In this document: positions 33,331 through 47,550 of the stretch, in pieces
How positions within the stretch are numbered: the stretch's first letter is position 1
How the letters are laid out: each line of letters begins with the position of its first letter
Assembly: GCA_036936605.1 (NCBI GenBank)
Contig: JAUPFV010000002.1
Location: forward strand, 203,693,273 to 203,757,272
DNA: 64,000 nt
Source of the DNA: Limnanthes douglasii subsp. nivea
Lineage: Eukaryota > Streptophyta > Magnoliopsida > Brassicales > Limnanthaceae
Direction of reading: 5' to 3'
Position numbers and translations under genes: made by a program
The notes under the pieces: generated by a model
Databases searched by the model: none
Told to the model about the DNA's origin: nothing
The model's input: only the letters and a program-made list of their open reading frames with translations

Positions 33331-33839
33331 GATTGTTCAGTTACTAATAAAAAATATAATTTAATTTAATAAAAAAGTTAATCTAATATTAAGGTGTGAG
33401 TTGTATTTCTTTTGCGATGTTTGCTTTTTATGTTTTTTTATAACTTAAGTCAAATCATTTTTTTCGATAACCCATTTCTGTAAAGAAAAATAGACCTCAA
33501 AATCTCTTTTTTCTCCTCTCTGACCATTGTGTGTCTTTAACTTCTTCTTTTTGGTGTAAAAAGCTTTAAATTAAATAAAAGGTTCATACATAATCCTGGA
33601 GAATACCCCGAGGTGATACAACCACTAATAGAGAAGTCTATATCTAGACCCCATAGAAAAAGGGTATGGCATAGTGGATAAAATAAAAAAAAGTATAGTG
33701 GATAAAATAAACAAAGCATGTAACATGCGATAATGACTAGCTGGCTGAAGGGGACTCCAAGTCCATTAAATCAGGAATCCAAGCTCTAGTCCATATTGAG
33801 AATACATGCAACAAAAATAAGGTTTGGATTAGTTTAATT

Positions 33840-36800
33840 AACATTTACGTCTACCAGCCAATCTTGGTACCATGAAATCTGTATCAGAGATCCAAAAATA
33901 TTTGGAATGATATCGAGGAAGCCATTGCTGGAGCGGATCCAAATATTCTTGAATTCCGCTCTCTCCAAATATTGTAAATGACCGTGTTGAAACATGTTCG
34001 CCAAATACAATGGTCTCGTGAATTAGACCATTTTGACGCCTCAAGAATCCAAGATTTCCAGCACAAGGGATGGAATGGAAATCCAAGTTTAGAACTTGTA
34101 AAAGTCTAGATACTCTGAGTGAAAATACATTCAAAGAGAAGATGAGATGTAGATTCCAGATCATAATTACAGAGGGAGCACCCAGTAGGGATGTTGAAAC
34201 CAAACCTAAGAAGCTTGTCTCTAGTGGCAAGCTTGCCCTTAATAGCCAGCCAATATATAAAAGAATGGTGCGGAGTGTTGAATTTATTCCATACTAACCC
34301 CGCCCATCCCATTTCTGGGAAAGGCATACGAATAGTGTTGTACGTGTCTTTTATAGTAAAATTGTTGCATCCATCATTCGCGACCCAGAAAGGAACATCC
34401 CTTGAGAAGGTGTTTGGATGGGGAGAGTGAGGATAAGCTTGTGGATTTCTTCTAGATGACTTCGACTACGAGCTCGAGTCGATCTCAAGTTTGCAGGCCA
34501 GTTCCATTCGCCATTGTTGATGATGTCGGAGACTTTAAGGTTATTTTTCAGACAGTAATCAGTGATGATATCAAAACCGTAGTGGATAGCTAGAGACGAG
34601 GAGAGTAGCCACGGGTCATGCCAAAGGGAAGTGTTCATTCCATTTTCGATAGCCACCCTCTACAAATTACGAGATAAATGACGAAGACAAAGAATTTTCC
34701 TCCAGATCCAAGAGGGGGAGGAGCAAATAGAAACATCCCAAAAACTTTTATTTTTAATCTTTTCAGTTTTAATCCAATCACACTAGATGGATTGGTGCTT
34801 ATTACTAACAATAGACCAAATGTGCTTAAGGACAGCCGCTTGATTCCAGGTTTTTAAATCTAGAATCCTAAGGCCGCCCTCTTTATAAGGAGTGGTAACT
34901 ATGGACCAGACGACTTTTTCCCCATGGATTTTCATAGACGATCTATACCAAAGAAATCGACGAAGGTATTGGTTTAACTCTTTAATTATTCTAGATGGGA
35001 GGATAAAAATCGAGGACCAATATACCTGACCCGCAAATAAGACATATTTGATTAATTGGAGCCTACTTGCATAAGAAAGATGCTTGGTAGTCCAAGAATC
35101 AATTCGGAAGTTATTTTGTGCAGAAGGGGACGAAAGTCCGAGTGAGTAAGTCTACCAGTAAGAAGAGGAACTCCTAGATATTTCATTGGGAGAGAGCCTT
35201 CAGGAAAGTTCAAGATAGGCAAAAGATCCAAACGAAGGTGATGGTCAATACCAGAGAAACAAATATGACTTCCCAAGGGGTTGATTTTAAGACCAGAGAG
35301 AGAATAGAAATCATCCAAAGCATCCTTAATGAGATTGAGGGAATGAGTATCACCATGGCAGAAAATCATCAGATCATCTGCAAAGAAAAGATTATTAATT
35401 TTCTGCTTGTGACATTTCCAATGAAAATGGAAGTTCCCATCTTGACTTTTCTCATCGAGGATTCCGGATAGCACTTGCATAACAAGCACGAAAAGAAGAG
35501 GGGAGAGATGATCACCTTGTCTGAGACCTTTTTTGCCTTTGAAATTACCATGAAGGTCTCCATTAATAATAATAGAGTAAGAAGGAGAAGATATGCACTT
35601 GAATATCCAAGTGATCATCTTCTCAAGAAAGTGCATCGCAACTAAAATGTCAAGAATAAGATGCCAGCGAACATTATCAAAGGCCTTCACAAGATCGATT
35701 TTAAGGGCAACCCTTTTGCCTCTTCAATTATTATTATATCCTTTTAGGAGCTCTTGGGATAAAAGGATGTTATCAGATATATTTCTTCCCGATACGAAAG
35801 CCGATTGGGAGGAATCAATAAGGTAAGAAAAAGAGACTTTAATTCTATTGGCCAAAATTTTGGAAATGATTTTGTATACCACATTGCAGAGAGAAATAGG
35901 TCTAAAATCAGCTGGCACGGAAGGCGAGTCTTTTTTGGGGATAAGAGCGATAGAGGTAGCATTCAAAGACTCAGACAGAGATACAGTATGGAAGAACTCT
36001 TGGACACCCTTAGAGATTTCAGGGCCAACAATATTCCAAGATGACTTAAAAAAACTAGAGTTAAAGACATCTTGACCAGGAGTCTTGTCACTATCAATAC
36101 TGTAAAGAGCGGTTTTTATTTCAGCACAAGAGATCTCACGGATCATTAATTCCTTATCAGCATTAGTAACTTTAGTAGAGATTAGAGAATAGACTTTTTC
36201 AAGACCTGGGTAGTTGGAAAAATGCTTGGTGCCCAGGGAATTCACAAAAAAGTTCACAAAACTTTGGAAACACTAGTCGGAGAGGAGACAGTGACTCCTT
36301 GGTCATTGGAAATCGATATAATTTTGTTGCGGAAAAGCCGGGCTTTAATGCTTTTTTCGAATAATTTTGAATTCATGTCACCCATCTTAATCCAATTTTC
36401 TCTAGATTTTGGTTTTACAAAGGATTATTTTGCTCGAATTAGGAAGATGAAAGATGCTGAAGCCTCGCTTTCATTAGTTACTAACCGAGGATTGAGGGGG
36501 TCAGAGGCTATCTTAGACTGAGCCTCGAACAAAGTTTTTTTAGCATTAGAGGCTCTAGAGGTAATGTCACTAAACTCATTACGATTAAGCTTAGCTAACT
36601 CTGACTGCAGACGGGCAAGCTTATCCGAGAGAAATCTCATCCCAAAAAAAGAGATAGGGGAGTTCCAACTGTTGAACACAATGTCCTTAAACTAGGGATG
36701 AGATTGCCACATGTTGAAATAACGAAAAGGCTTTTTCCGTCTTGGGCGCGGAAGCCCAAGATTGAGAGTAACAGTAGTGTGATCTGAGGTGCAAAGATAC

Positions 36801-37457
36801 CCAAAATGGACACTAGATAGGGAAAAGGTCATCCCAGTCCGAGTTAACCAGGACACGGCCTAATTTGAAAAGGATGGGACGAGCAGGTTGTTTATTAATC
36901 CAAGTGAACGTAAACCCAGTTGATCGGAGATCACTGAGTTCGCACTGGTAGCCGCAATTATTGAATTCATCAATTGATGATGACCAGTCTTCGGATGAAC
37001 CAAGACGCTCATCCGGGTGACGAATCACATTATAGTCTCTAAGGGATACCCAATGGATGTGGTTATCCTGCTTTGAGATGATAATGGGGTCATTCCAGAG
37101 AGGAATACGATCCTGAGCTTCATTAAAATCATAGATAGCAGTGAGCTTGAAGAAGGCTCTATAATTGTGACATTTTTCCATGCAGTGAATAAACTAAGGA
37201 GACTAAGAGATTCTAGTAATCGTAATTACACTAGGATTTCAGGTAATTCAAATTCTACCAAGGAGATGAGATGAGTGATTGGTTATAACATGTCAAAAGG
37301 GTACCATTTGCCTAATTATAGGGTCGACTTTATGAATTTGGACTTTAGTTTCTACTAGAACTATTAAAGAGATATGATTACTAATTATAAAATCAGTGAC
37401 ATATTTTTGCCTAACAGGATCGTTTGGACCTCGCACATTCCAAGAAGCAATATTCAT
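33840..37457 (-). pseudogene. LINE ORF2: endonuclease, reverse transcriptase, zinc finger
   Basis: The start ATG at 37455-37457 gives MNIASWNVRGPNDPVRQKYV, the canonical beginning of the plant L1 endonuclease. The endonuclease continues at 36813-37181 (DYNVIRHPDERLGSS, then GFTFTWINKQPAR). The RT lies at 35052-36257 with KTPGQDVFNSSFFKSSW, FRPISLCNVVYKIISKILAN, KIDLVKAFDNVRW, GLRQGDHLSPLLF and the active site FFADDLMIF. The C-terminal part at 34106-34327 contains HSFIYWLAIKGKLATRDKLL and a CSLCNYDLESTSHLLFEC zinc finger (zf-RVT type). EN, 36257 and 35690 segments share one frame; shifts occur only near 36700 and after 35050. It nicks target DNA and primes cDNA synthesis in a working copy. Confidence 0.93.
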
Positions 37458-37659
37458 AAATAGAAAACTTACAGTGAATCAGTCGATGGTCCTGTCGGAG
37501 GACAATACCTTTTTACCCTTATCTTTGGCTTCATCCGTGCATGCCCTTTGGAGGGGGGGGGGGGAATCCACCTCCTCACCAAACTCCACCTCCTTATCCT
37601 CACTAATAGATGGGAGCCGAGAGCCTATTTACAGCTCAGGATCCATTTCTGAAGGATCT

Positions 37660-39130
37660 TCCTCTAAAGATGATGTCACAATAGGAAAGGGATAAAGCTT
37701 GATGGGACCTTTTTTGCACTGGCGAGTAGAGTGTCCGAATACTTTATAATTATCGCACTGAGGTGGGAGGCCTTGATATTCAAAAGAAACCGTGATGGAT
37801 TTGCCTCAAATTTTAAAGGTGAGCTCAGATCGAATAGGAGGACTAGCCTTGATCATTACACAAATGCGGGCAAAACAAAGTTTTTCCTTTCGTTCCATTT
37901 GATGATCCACATATAATGGGGATCAAATAACCGAACCAATGTTGTTGAAACCCTCCACAGTCCAAAGCTTGAGAGGTAGATTAAATACCTTAACCCAAAT
38001 AGGTATTTCAGTGTGGGGATCTTTAATAAGGGAGGTAAGAGGTTCCCATAATTTCAAAATCATTAAAGTTTCCTCCAAAATGCCAAGGGGCTTCCTCAAA
38101 CACTTTTTTAGTCATCGCCTCGGATCCAAATTTGAAGATAAAGTAACCCTTAGGAAGGGGTTTGAATTCCAAAAGACCGAACCTTTTCCACAATATTTCC
38201 ATATTGGTTTTAAGAAAAGCAAGATTGGAAGGTTGGTTTAGAAAATATCCTAAAAGACAAGCCTTTCAAGAATCCAGAGAACCTAAAGCTAAGTCATTCA
38301 TTATGAATTCGTTTCCCACCATTTCCATATGTCTAATATTGATCGCCATAGGGGAGTGGGTATCACTATGACCCGCAACAATACTTGCATAAGTAGATAG
38401 ATAGGTAGATTTAGGAAGTGAGTTCGAACTAGATATACCTTTTGAAAATTTCATTGAAGATTTATAGAAAGAAGGCTTTGCATGTTTCTCCATTTTGGGC
38501 CTTTGCCCGCATTTCCAAAATTTCGGATAAGAGTTTGATGGGCATAAGAAGCACCCTTCCCAACAGGCCTTTGCCTTTGTTTGGGCGAGGCCTATCAATT
38601 GATAAAATTTGAGTGGGCCCTATCTATTTTGAATTGCGGCCCAATGAGAGAGGTTCTTTCAAGGACTGGATCGAATTACCATCTGAGTGACCCGCTTCTA
38701 TAGGAAATCTTCCTATCTCTTTACCATACACAGACTCTGAACCTATTTTCTTTCCTATTTCAAAACCCAATTTCTTCGAAGAATCGGATGATCTGCCAGA
38801 AGGAGAACGGAGGTAGCCAGGTCGATTTCCATTAACGATTCCTTGAGCTACTTCTCCTGCCTGAGTTCCCGATTTTTTGTTGTTCTTCATTCTAGGTTGA
38901 TTGAAATCTATTACCCTTGATTCGATGACCAACTCCTTCAACCGAGAAGGGTTCTCCCTCGATTCGCCTCCACTGGAGCTAATGGGAGTAGAGCTGATAT
39001 GGATTGGCTCCTCAGAGTAGGGATGAGAGCTTCCTATCCTAGAAGAGTGGCCACTTTTGATCGATAACGGAGACGCAAAGGCAAAAATGGGAAGGCTTCC
39101 CTGCTCCTCTGTTGAGTAGAACGGCGGCAA
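37660..39130 (-). pseudogene. LINE ORF1: DUF4283-like domain and CCHC knuckle
   Basis: The reading 38624-39130 begins MPPFYSTEEQGSLPIF and is Ser/Pro/Gly-rich. Shifted frames continue with the domain at about 38000-38260 (GYFLNQPSNLAFLKTNMEIL, then GYFIFKFGSEAMTKKVFEEA), which fits the plant DUF4283 ORF1 domain. The knuckle GLPPQCDNYKVFGHSTRQC lies at about 37715-37775, in the usual YxGLPPxCxxCxxxGHxxxxC form with the second Cys replaced by Tyr. An acidic tail ends near 37660. ORF1 proteins bind the LINE RNA. The true start could lie slightly upstream. Confidence 0.8.
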
Positions 39131-40775
39131 TATCTAACCGGAAATGGATGAAGGCGAGACGATACGAGTTGGACTTCTCTGTCTCATGGAAGCAAATAGA
39201 GACACAGAGGCTGGTAGAGGCAGATAGGGAAGCTCATCTATTGCCACCACCAAATTTTCGTAGAACCCTAACTCAGTTGGAGGAGAGTTACTGGTCTTGG
39301 AAGGGAGGAGACTGTCCTGAGGAAGTGAACTTATCCCAGTGGAAGCTGTCGAGAAAATTACCTGAGGGAGGACATAGCAATTGAGCTCAGGTGGAGGTGA
39401 GCAATTTTCCAATTCATTTAGGGTAGCTGACTGAAAAAAGATTTATCCTTGGCCAGACTTCATATGGTTTCTGGCCAAAGCTAAAGCTTTTTTTATGTAT
39501 GATTCATGAAATTCAGATATTTGGTGAGAGGGAGGGGGAGTGGGAGCATAGATGGTCGGTTGGGCTTCTGGGACGATGAAAGCTGGCTGAGAAGGCTTAG
39601 AGGTGCAAAAAACATGGTGAGTGAAGAGGGAAAGCTTTGAGTACGTATTGGAGAGAAGGTTCAAGTGAGGCTCGAAGGTTTGGATGGCCTGAAAGAGGCA
39701 GAAGGGTCCAGCAGGTAAGAATGAATTTCTTGGAATGAATGAGAGGTTTTGTGGTTGCTTAGGGTTTTGATGAAGATAGAGATATATAGAGGTTGTTTTA
39801 AATAGGTTGCTTGAGGGTTAGGGGAGAGAAAAAGAGATGGTTTAAGGAATTCAATCTTCGATGAAACTTCCATCGAGTTACTGAAAAGGCTATAGCTAGC
39901 TAGAGCTAAATAGAGACTAATCCGATTTCGAGGACTAAGGAGATCAAAATTTTGTAGAAGGCTCCTTTGAGTTGGGATAGCAAGGAGCCAATAGAGCTTA
40001 AAGTAGCTAAGCCTTATAAAGGGGTGAAGGCAAAGAGGGAAAAGATCACTGATGTTTGCCCAAAGTAGGAGAGAGATGTTGTGTAAGGTTTGGGCGCGCT
40101 TTTGAAAGAGTTTAGGAACATCTAGGAGTATATCTTCTAATAAACTGACTATAATCAGGAACTAACCTAATGAGATGATGTTTAGTTCTGTTCACATAAC
40201 TAGGTGGGGAACAGAGTTGAAAATTATGCTTGTCCTGGCACAATGAGGAGAGGAGGAGGCTGGTCACTAAGAAAAAGAGAATGAAGTTTTTGTTGATGAT
40301 GGAACCTTTGCTAGGGTGGGTGATAGGATAAGGACTAGGGAGGAGAGAACCCTCTTTAGAACATAAGATAAAGAAGGGGGTGGCTGACTTTGAGTTGATG
40401 TCTTGTTGTTAGTGGACAACAAGAGAGAAAGGGGGTCAACGTGAAGCTCAGACAACCAGGTAGATTCACTACCTTGGTGACTACAGGAGCCTCCAAAAAG
40501 ATCAAAGGCTTAACAGCTTTGTGGTTCCAAAGAGACCTGTGGACAAAAGCTTGAGTAAGCAACCACGCTTGACCCAACAGAAACCCAGGAAGTTGAGGCA
40601 AGGTGAAAGGCTAGAAGAGATATAAAACTTGTTGGAGAATGGCTGATTGATGGATGTTCTACCAAGCAGGGAGGCCATCTTACAGCATACATGAGAGGGG
40701 AAGAGGAGGTGCTGATTGAAACCATCAATCAAATGGATCTTTATAATAGAATTTATTTTTTTGTAGTAGTTTCTT
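39131..40775 (-). other. Probable 5' leader of the LINE
   Basis: This 1.6-kb part is less AT-rich than its right flank and on the minus strand is rich in CT runs (for example CTCCTCTTCCCCTCTC near 40700). Short minus-strand open stretches (39443-39664, 39661-39873, 40267-40732) have no recognisable domain and overlap one another in several frames, so I treat them as leader, not genes. The composition changes sharply at about 40740. Confidence 0.5.
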
Positions 40776-40787
40776 TGTCTTTAACTT

Positions 40788-40987
40788 TTGGTAGGTTTTA
40801 ATATTTTTTTATTTTTTTTGATTGATTTTTTTATTGCTAAAAAACTTTCAAATCATTATTTAGTAACTGGTTTTGTAGATAATGTAGATCCATATTATTT
40901 TACCATGCAAAGAGCTTAACAATTATATTTTTCTAAGTATTTATTATTATTCTGATTGTTATAGAAAATATTTTGAAGTATTTATTA

Positions 40988-41022
<35 letters not shown>

Positions 41023-44000
41023 GTAGAAATGTATCACATCTAAATATTTTTTGTCAATCGAACAAACAAACAAAAATTGGAAAAAATATTTCATCAAATC
41101 AAATCAGTTATCTAATTCAATTTTTTATTTGAAGGTTATGTTATTTTTTCCTACTACGGAATTATATAAAATAATCTTGTTTTTAACCAAAAAATTGAGT
41201 TTAACTTAATATTACAAAAGTCACTTATATTTCAATTAGTTAAATTTGTTAGCGGTGAGTTTTCTTTTAAAAATTTGATTTTTAGGAAATCTTAAAACAT
41301 CAAGGAGCCACTTATATTAGTTACATCATGTTTACTGTGTTATTATATCTTATATAATAGATATTCCAAATGTTTGTAGGAAATCTTTTGATGGATTTAT
41401 TACTTCTCATTGTCTATTATTATTATTATATATCTTTTATAATATAAAAAATTGTAGTTTTTATATGTTTATATAATTCACTATGTTTTTGTTATATATA
41501 TGATTCCTATAGTTATGCTAATTGTTTAGTAGATTGTTATCCAAAATTTATATAAAAAATGATTCACTAATTATTTTTAGGTCTTTCAATTAATTTATCA
41601 GTCTAGTTTGTTCAAAAAATATTATTTAGCCCAAATTTGACTATTTTTTATATTCTGATATACCGATCGTTGTAGGAGACCATAACAATGATTGAACTAT
41701 TAGAACCCAATATTAAAGTTATGGAATAAAATCATTGAGAGTTAGGTTGGTTGTTCACAATGGTTTTAATTGAGTCATCGGAGACCTGCAGAAAATAAAA
41801 AATAGGAGGAGAAGTAGAAAGCATTATATTAGATTATAAAATATGCGATAGTGAGATTAGGGTTTGGACTTATATATAGTTAGTGAATATAATTATCAGA
41901 TTTTTTTAGCCTCCAAATTTTAATATCGGATAGACTCTAATATTTTAACCTTGTAAGGAGCCATAACGATTATTGGGATATTATAGTACAATACTAAAGT
42001 AATGCACTTATGGTTCCTCCGTCAACATACACATTAGCCCAACTATTATCCATATTTTATATATTATGAGACTTAATAATAATATATTTATTATTATTAT
42101 ATGTAAGCCAAATATTCTAATTACAGATTAATTTAATTAATTTTACCTATAACAACAAGATTGAATACTTTGTATTTACAAATGATGAGACATTCCAAAT
42201 CTATGATTTCTTTACAATCACCCATTTGGATCATTCATGTCTATTGATGTGTATCCATCCAAATTGTGTACTATAAAATGTTGGTATTCACAAATAGTAT
42301 TTAAATGTTTATTTATGTCAGATGATAGGCAACAATGAACCAAAGATATTCCACCATGTCTTACATTTGCGTAGTAGTTCTACAATAAATGCTATGTTAA
42401 CTACCACTTTAATGAATCCTCACTTCTCATGAATTGTAGCATTAAATGTGACACACTCTGTAAGCAACACGTGCCAACTTCCAATCGGTCATACATTACT
42501 TAATTTAGATAACTTAATATCAATAAATAAGGGTAAAAATTTAATTATTGTATTATTCAAATTATTATATGCGTACAATCTAAAACTAAAATTAAAATCT
42601 AAAAAACTGAAATCAAAACAACAATTGAATGAATATCTTATTCATGAATACTTTTCGACGTTGAAATATCAGTAGAGGGAGACAGAAAGGGAAACAATGA
42701 CTCTTTCTACTTCACTATCATCTCAATTGAATGAAATGAGTTTGTATTATTTACTCAATCCTTACTTCTTCTTATAAATAAATTAACGTTTTTTTATTTA
42801 TTGGATGTTATTAAGTGTGTTGCAAGTTTTATTCCCATAAAACATGCATGTCTAAATCATACATTTTGATTTAACATCCACTTAACCTTATAAACTCATG
42901 CACTTAAATGATCTTCTTAATACTGACTTTCTTTACATTATCGTGCAATGCCGAATATTGAATATTGGATGCTTTAACACCCATTATAAAACAATCGATC
43001 CTTGGAATACTTAAGTATATACTTAAGATGTAAATTATATACCTTATATTAAACTAACATAATCATATATCAACAATTTACTTATCAAAACATATGAAAT
43101 CGTTTTGTATCTCTTAAAATTCCAAATTAGTTTTGAGATCTTAATTGAGAAAATATATCTTAAAAAAATTTCAAGAAAATAAGAGGTTTTTTTGTTTCTA
43201 CACCATAACATTTTAGCATGTTGTTAATGTATATCTTTTGTAATAAACCCACATGAATTATGAAGAGTGATTCTGATGATTATTGGTTCCTTAATACATA
43301 AGATGCCTCACTGGAAAAAAAAAAATCAAACTTAAATTTCATGATTATAACTTTTTTGGTGGCATATAATAGGTCACTCTAACTTATACTAATTAAAACA
43401 ACAAGTAATTATAAATCTTAATCCATTGTCACTGAATTTATAAAGTTCATAATATTCTACTAAGTTAATCTCAAATACAGAGGAGATTACAACTTTGATA
43501 GATTATAATATAACCAACAAGACACTTAAACTAAATATCATAAATGAATTTCTAATTGCTACAGGTTGTTGACTTTATTAGAATATGAATGGTAGAAACC
43601 TATTAATCTTCATATGGACCGTTTAACATTTACAATTTAACCTTTTTTAATTAATATAGTTATTGAGTTGTAAAATTCATATCAAGTTTTCTTAATGTTA
43701 CCATTCGGAAATACTTGATCATAATATGTATTTAATTAAGCTTAATTTATGAAGTGTGCAAGGTATGTAGTGTTTATCTTAAAATAGTTTCTTGAAAATT
43801 TGAAATCAAAGTTCTCATAAAAGTCAATCTTTTCACATTGAATGAAACATATTTGGCGTAAGACCTTTTGAATATCTTAACTGAATTATATTACTTCAAG
43901 TTTTTTATTGTTACAATAGTCAATAATGAAACATAAAAAACTTCAATGTGGTCTTATAAAAGCATGAAGCAAATTATCATTTTACATCATAATATTTATA

Positions 44001-46358
44001 ATGTTCATATAGATGTCTTTGAAGTGTTAAAAAAACTAAGTTTGGATTCTTTTGTTTCACTAAAAAGTATTCTAATGTTCTTGTAAAAAACAATTATGGC
44101 GTTACAAAAGTTGAAACTGGATTTTTTGTTGTATCATAAAGGAGCTTTATGTTTTTATAGGATTCTTTCGGACATTACAAAAGTTGAAACCGAAAGTTGC
44201 TGTATTGACTTAACTTTGCATAATTTCGTGAGGATGTTTGGTTTGTACTTATGAACAACTATAACTAGTTAATCTTAAGTAGGAATTTGAAATTTGATTT
44301 GTAAATGGGAATAAAGAAACCATCAGTAATGAATCATCAAATCTTTATCGTTCTAAACAAATAATTTCTGATTTCTCCCAATATCGAGGTTGTTGTTCAT
44401 TGAATATTTCTCCCAAACGATATATCCTCAAAATTATTGTTTAAACTTATTATATTGTCTCAAATCTAAATTTAGATAGTGTGTTTCTAAGATAAGTATT
44501 ATAGATTGGAATGTATTCTAATAAAGACAATTACTATTGTATCAAACTCTAGTTTCCAATGTTAGGCTAGTATGGATTTGCTTGTACTAAACCTCTCTAA
44601 ACATACACATTTCTTAAATAGTTTTTTTATGATATTTAAGGTTTAATATGCATATTCATTAATTACCTCCCTTTGAATTTTTTTTAATAAATAACTATTG
44701 CACTAACTTTATAAACCAAAAAATAGATCATAAAATTATTCACTCACTTGCCAAACCTTGAGTCAGTGGAAACCACTATGGACAGATATGAAACAAAAAT
44801 TTGAACTTGTCAATGAATTCAAACTAAATTGAAATATGTGCATAGTAAGACTAAATGATATTTATGAGGAAAATATATATGTATAGTTATCTATGAAAAT
44901 GAACATCTTCTCGATTAACTTATTAATTTTGTTCAAAGAGTTTCATTTCTTTGTTTGAACCTCATTTCCCTTATTTGGTTTATTTCTATTTGATCTATAC
45001 ATAACATATGTGAATAGTCAAAATACTCAATGGGTTCTAAAGCTTCTTAGTGAGAAATATGACTTGAATGCTTGTGATAAAGATTTATTTATTTGTTTAA
45101 GTATTTTAAATTATTTTACTGTAAAAACATGAATGTGTATAACATTATTGTACAAAGTTATTGTAATCATTAACGGAGACTGTTGGCCCTAGCGTGCTAT
45201 ATAATTTATTTTACAACTCGTGTATACATGAATCGCCTACGTCTGCAAAAGAATGTTTTATCATCATTTTGTTTTCAGTTTAATGTATCTTTTGATAGAA
45301 AAAAAAGTATGATGGTTTGAACCGTATCAATCCATTAAAAATCTCTATGAAAATAAATCACTATTATCAGTAAACATGCTTTACTGTCACTTAATTTTGG
45401 AAATTTAATCTTCTTAATTAATAAAAATGATGGTAATCTATTACATATCTTCAAAGGCTGTAAGATACCAATAAATCATCATTATTTGTAAAGATGTTTA
45501 CCATTAGTTAATTTAGGTGATTTATTATAATTATTGAATAAATAAAAATGTAAATTAGATTTACTAAAAGTCTAAAACTTTGTGCAATATAATTGATCTT
45601 TATTACTTAATATATTTTATTTAGAAAATTTTAATTTTTTTATAAGTCTCTTTACTTATAATACTGAATACTAATTATTTTATATTATTGTTCAACCTTT
45701 AATGTTAATAATATTTAATAATCCATCACAAATAAACTAAGATTAGAAAATATGAATTATATAGTTAATATTGAAACTCTTATTTAAGAGTCGATAAATT
45801 ATTAAAATATGAATTTTGAACCTCTAAATAGACTTATAAATAATTTTATTATAAATTTTACATTTTTATTTATTTGTAATGTAGTTTTTATTTGCATCAA
45901 TTCCATATTGAACCAACTTGAAACGAACTTAAAACTGAAACACATAAAATAAGTGAATTTTAGCAATAAAATTTATAACTGTCTAAATGTTCTCCTTATA
46001 AATTTGACATGATATGTTCAAAGAATATCACATGGATTATCATTGTATATGGTTGGATTCTAACCTCTTTAACGTAGACATTAAATCTTCCGCTTAACTT
46101 TTGGAGTAAAAAGAAGAGTAGTCTAATATCGTAGTCTGATAGATATCCTAGTATTCGTACTGAACAAATGTATCATAATTTCTATTTTATTTGAATATTA
46201 TTGAATATGTTAGGTATAAATGGACTCCAAACATACAAAACTTAATCTTAATCATTTCAAGTAACATACAAAGGTTGGATATCAGGTTAAAATTTAGGAT
46301 TAGGTATTTATATATATTACACTAGTCATATACATTAACAGAGATGGTCTACTCCTGC
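40788..46358. other. Long AT-rich intergenic region
   Basis: I see no recognisable protein domain, tRNA, rRNA or repeat family in these 5.5 kb. The plus-strand open stretch 42448-42675 (75 codons) is Lys/Leu-rich low-complexity sequence without features of a gene. An (ATT)n microsatellite lies at 40981-41022. Decayed elements older than what can be recognised by eye are likely. Confidence 0.5.
40981..41022. repeat. (ATT)n microsatellite
   Basis: About 13 units of ATT with one ATTG interruption near the left end. Confidence 0.9.
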
Positions 46359-47423
46359 TGAGGTATTTTAGTGATAGATATAAAAGAAGAAAAGTGGAAT
46401 AATAAAGTGCTAATATCTTATTACTTTTATAATAAAAACCTTACATAATTTTAGGATCCTCTTTCCTTTATATAATATATTTTACGATACACTACTTCAG
46501 TATCTCCTAATAATTATCTACTTTATGTTAGGTTTGGTCGTGGGTCCATGCCTAATTTACACGTTTTGGCTGCTGCTCTATTACTGCTCTTAGTAGCATT
46601 ATATTTTGCAATCACTATTCAGCGTCGGCCGAGGTACTGGTCAACCTTTACACGGATAATACTTAGTGTTGGTCGAGTACCGATTTGTGCTCACGCCGGA
46701 TAATAGTCTGGTTTTCACACGGGCGACGCCTAGCTCTTTTATCCATGTTCTTGTCTTTCCATTGTTCTACTAAGGGGCATCGTCTTATTTCTTCATTGTA
46801 TGGCTCTGCTTTGTATAATATCATTTATTCTGCATCCTCTAGATACAGTACCTCATGGTTATTACTTTATTATCGGGGTTACCTCGGTCTGGCTTATGGG
46901 TATAACTAAATGATAGTGTTATGCCTTATCATGGATCCTCCCTAGTCCTTGTAAAAAGGAGAAGTTATAAAAAAGTTACATTTTAAACGAATTAAAATTA
47001 CAATGCCAGTCGAGCTATGTATACTTTCATTAATCGTACCATTTCCACGTGGTTGTTTTAACTTTTTCCTTTTTATATCGGCATGCACGCTAATAGCTGT
47101 CAATATCTTTCCACCACTTGTCTAGATTCTATTTCCTATGTCTGCAAAATGTTGTCCCTTGTTGCATGTTTATAGAAATGGCACTTCATATTTATATTTT
47201 TTTATCAAAACGGTGTGTCCTTCCCTCTTCTCCTTAGCCTGTGACTCGTAAATTAGCCTAATTGATACCAATTGATTTACTATAAATTAGCCTTATGAAC
47301 CCTTTATTTCCATTTTTATTGTTTCGTTTAGACTAATCTTAAAGGCACAGGCTTCTCCTTGTTCAAGTGTTCATAAGTTATTTGTTTGCCGACGCCAAAT
47401 ATCAATCGAAGGTAAACGTTGCA
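46359..47423 (-). repeat. 3' LTR of Element C
   Basis: On the plus strand it runs TGAGGTATTTTAGTGATAG...AAACGTTGCA. It matches 52241-53261 along its length by eye, including TATAATATATTTTACRATACA, TTGGTCGTGGGT and the ...TTCAAGTGTTCAT... end, with frequent substitutions. The inner edge was set at the last shared TTGCA. Confidence 0.85.
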
Positions 47424-47550
47424 ATGCTTTTATTTTCTATCATTTCTTCTTATTTTGTCATTTATGTTCTAACCCTCTACCTAGAAACCCTAGAATATTT
47501 AATTATTGGTTTTGATTCTTCTGACATCAACTTCTCTGTGTGCTCTAAAA

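Larger units (their letters stand above)
30971..33531. other. Very AT-rich region with dispersed direct repeats
   Basis: No gene was recognised. The part from 31690 to 33330 contains two long and one partial copy of the same non-coding sequence, described separately. A (TA)n run occupies 32631-32663. Confidence 0.6.
33544..40775 (-). mobile_element. Apparently full-length L1-type LINE
   Basis: The 7.2-kb block has the 12-bp direct repeat TGTCTTTAACTT on both sides (33532-33543 and 40776-40787), as expected for target-primed reverse transcription. In minus-strand order it has a pyrimidine-rich 5' region, ORF1 with a nucleic-acid-binding domain, and ORF2 with endonuclease, RT and a zinc-finger-type C-terminus. 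The 3' end on the minus strand is A-rich (ACACCAAAAAGAAG), short for a poly-A tail. ORF1 and ORF2 have a few frame changes and stops, so the copy is probably dead but fairly young compared with the LINE at 20740-24131. Confidence 0.8.

Noticed and set aside
42448..42675. Small plus-strand gene
   Set aside because: Lys/Leu low-complexity frame in AT-rich DNA; no promoter or domain support.
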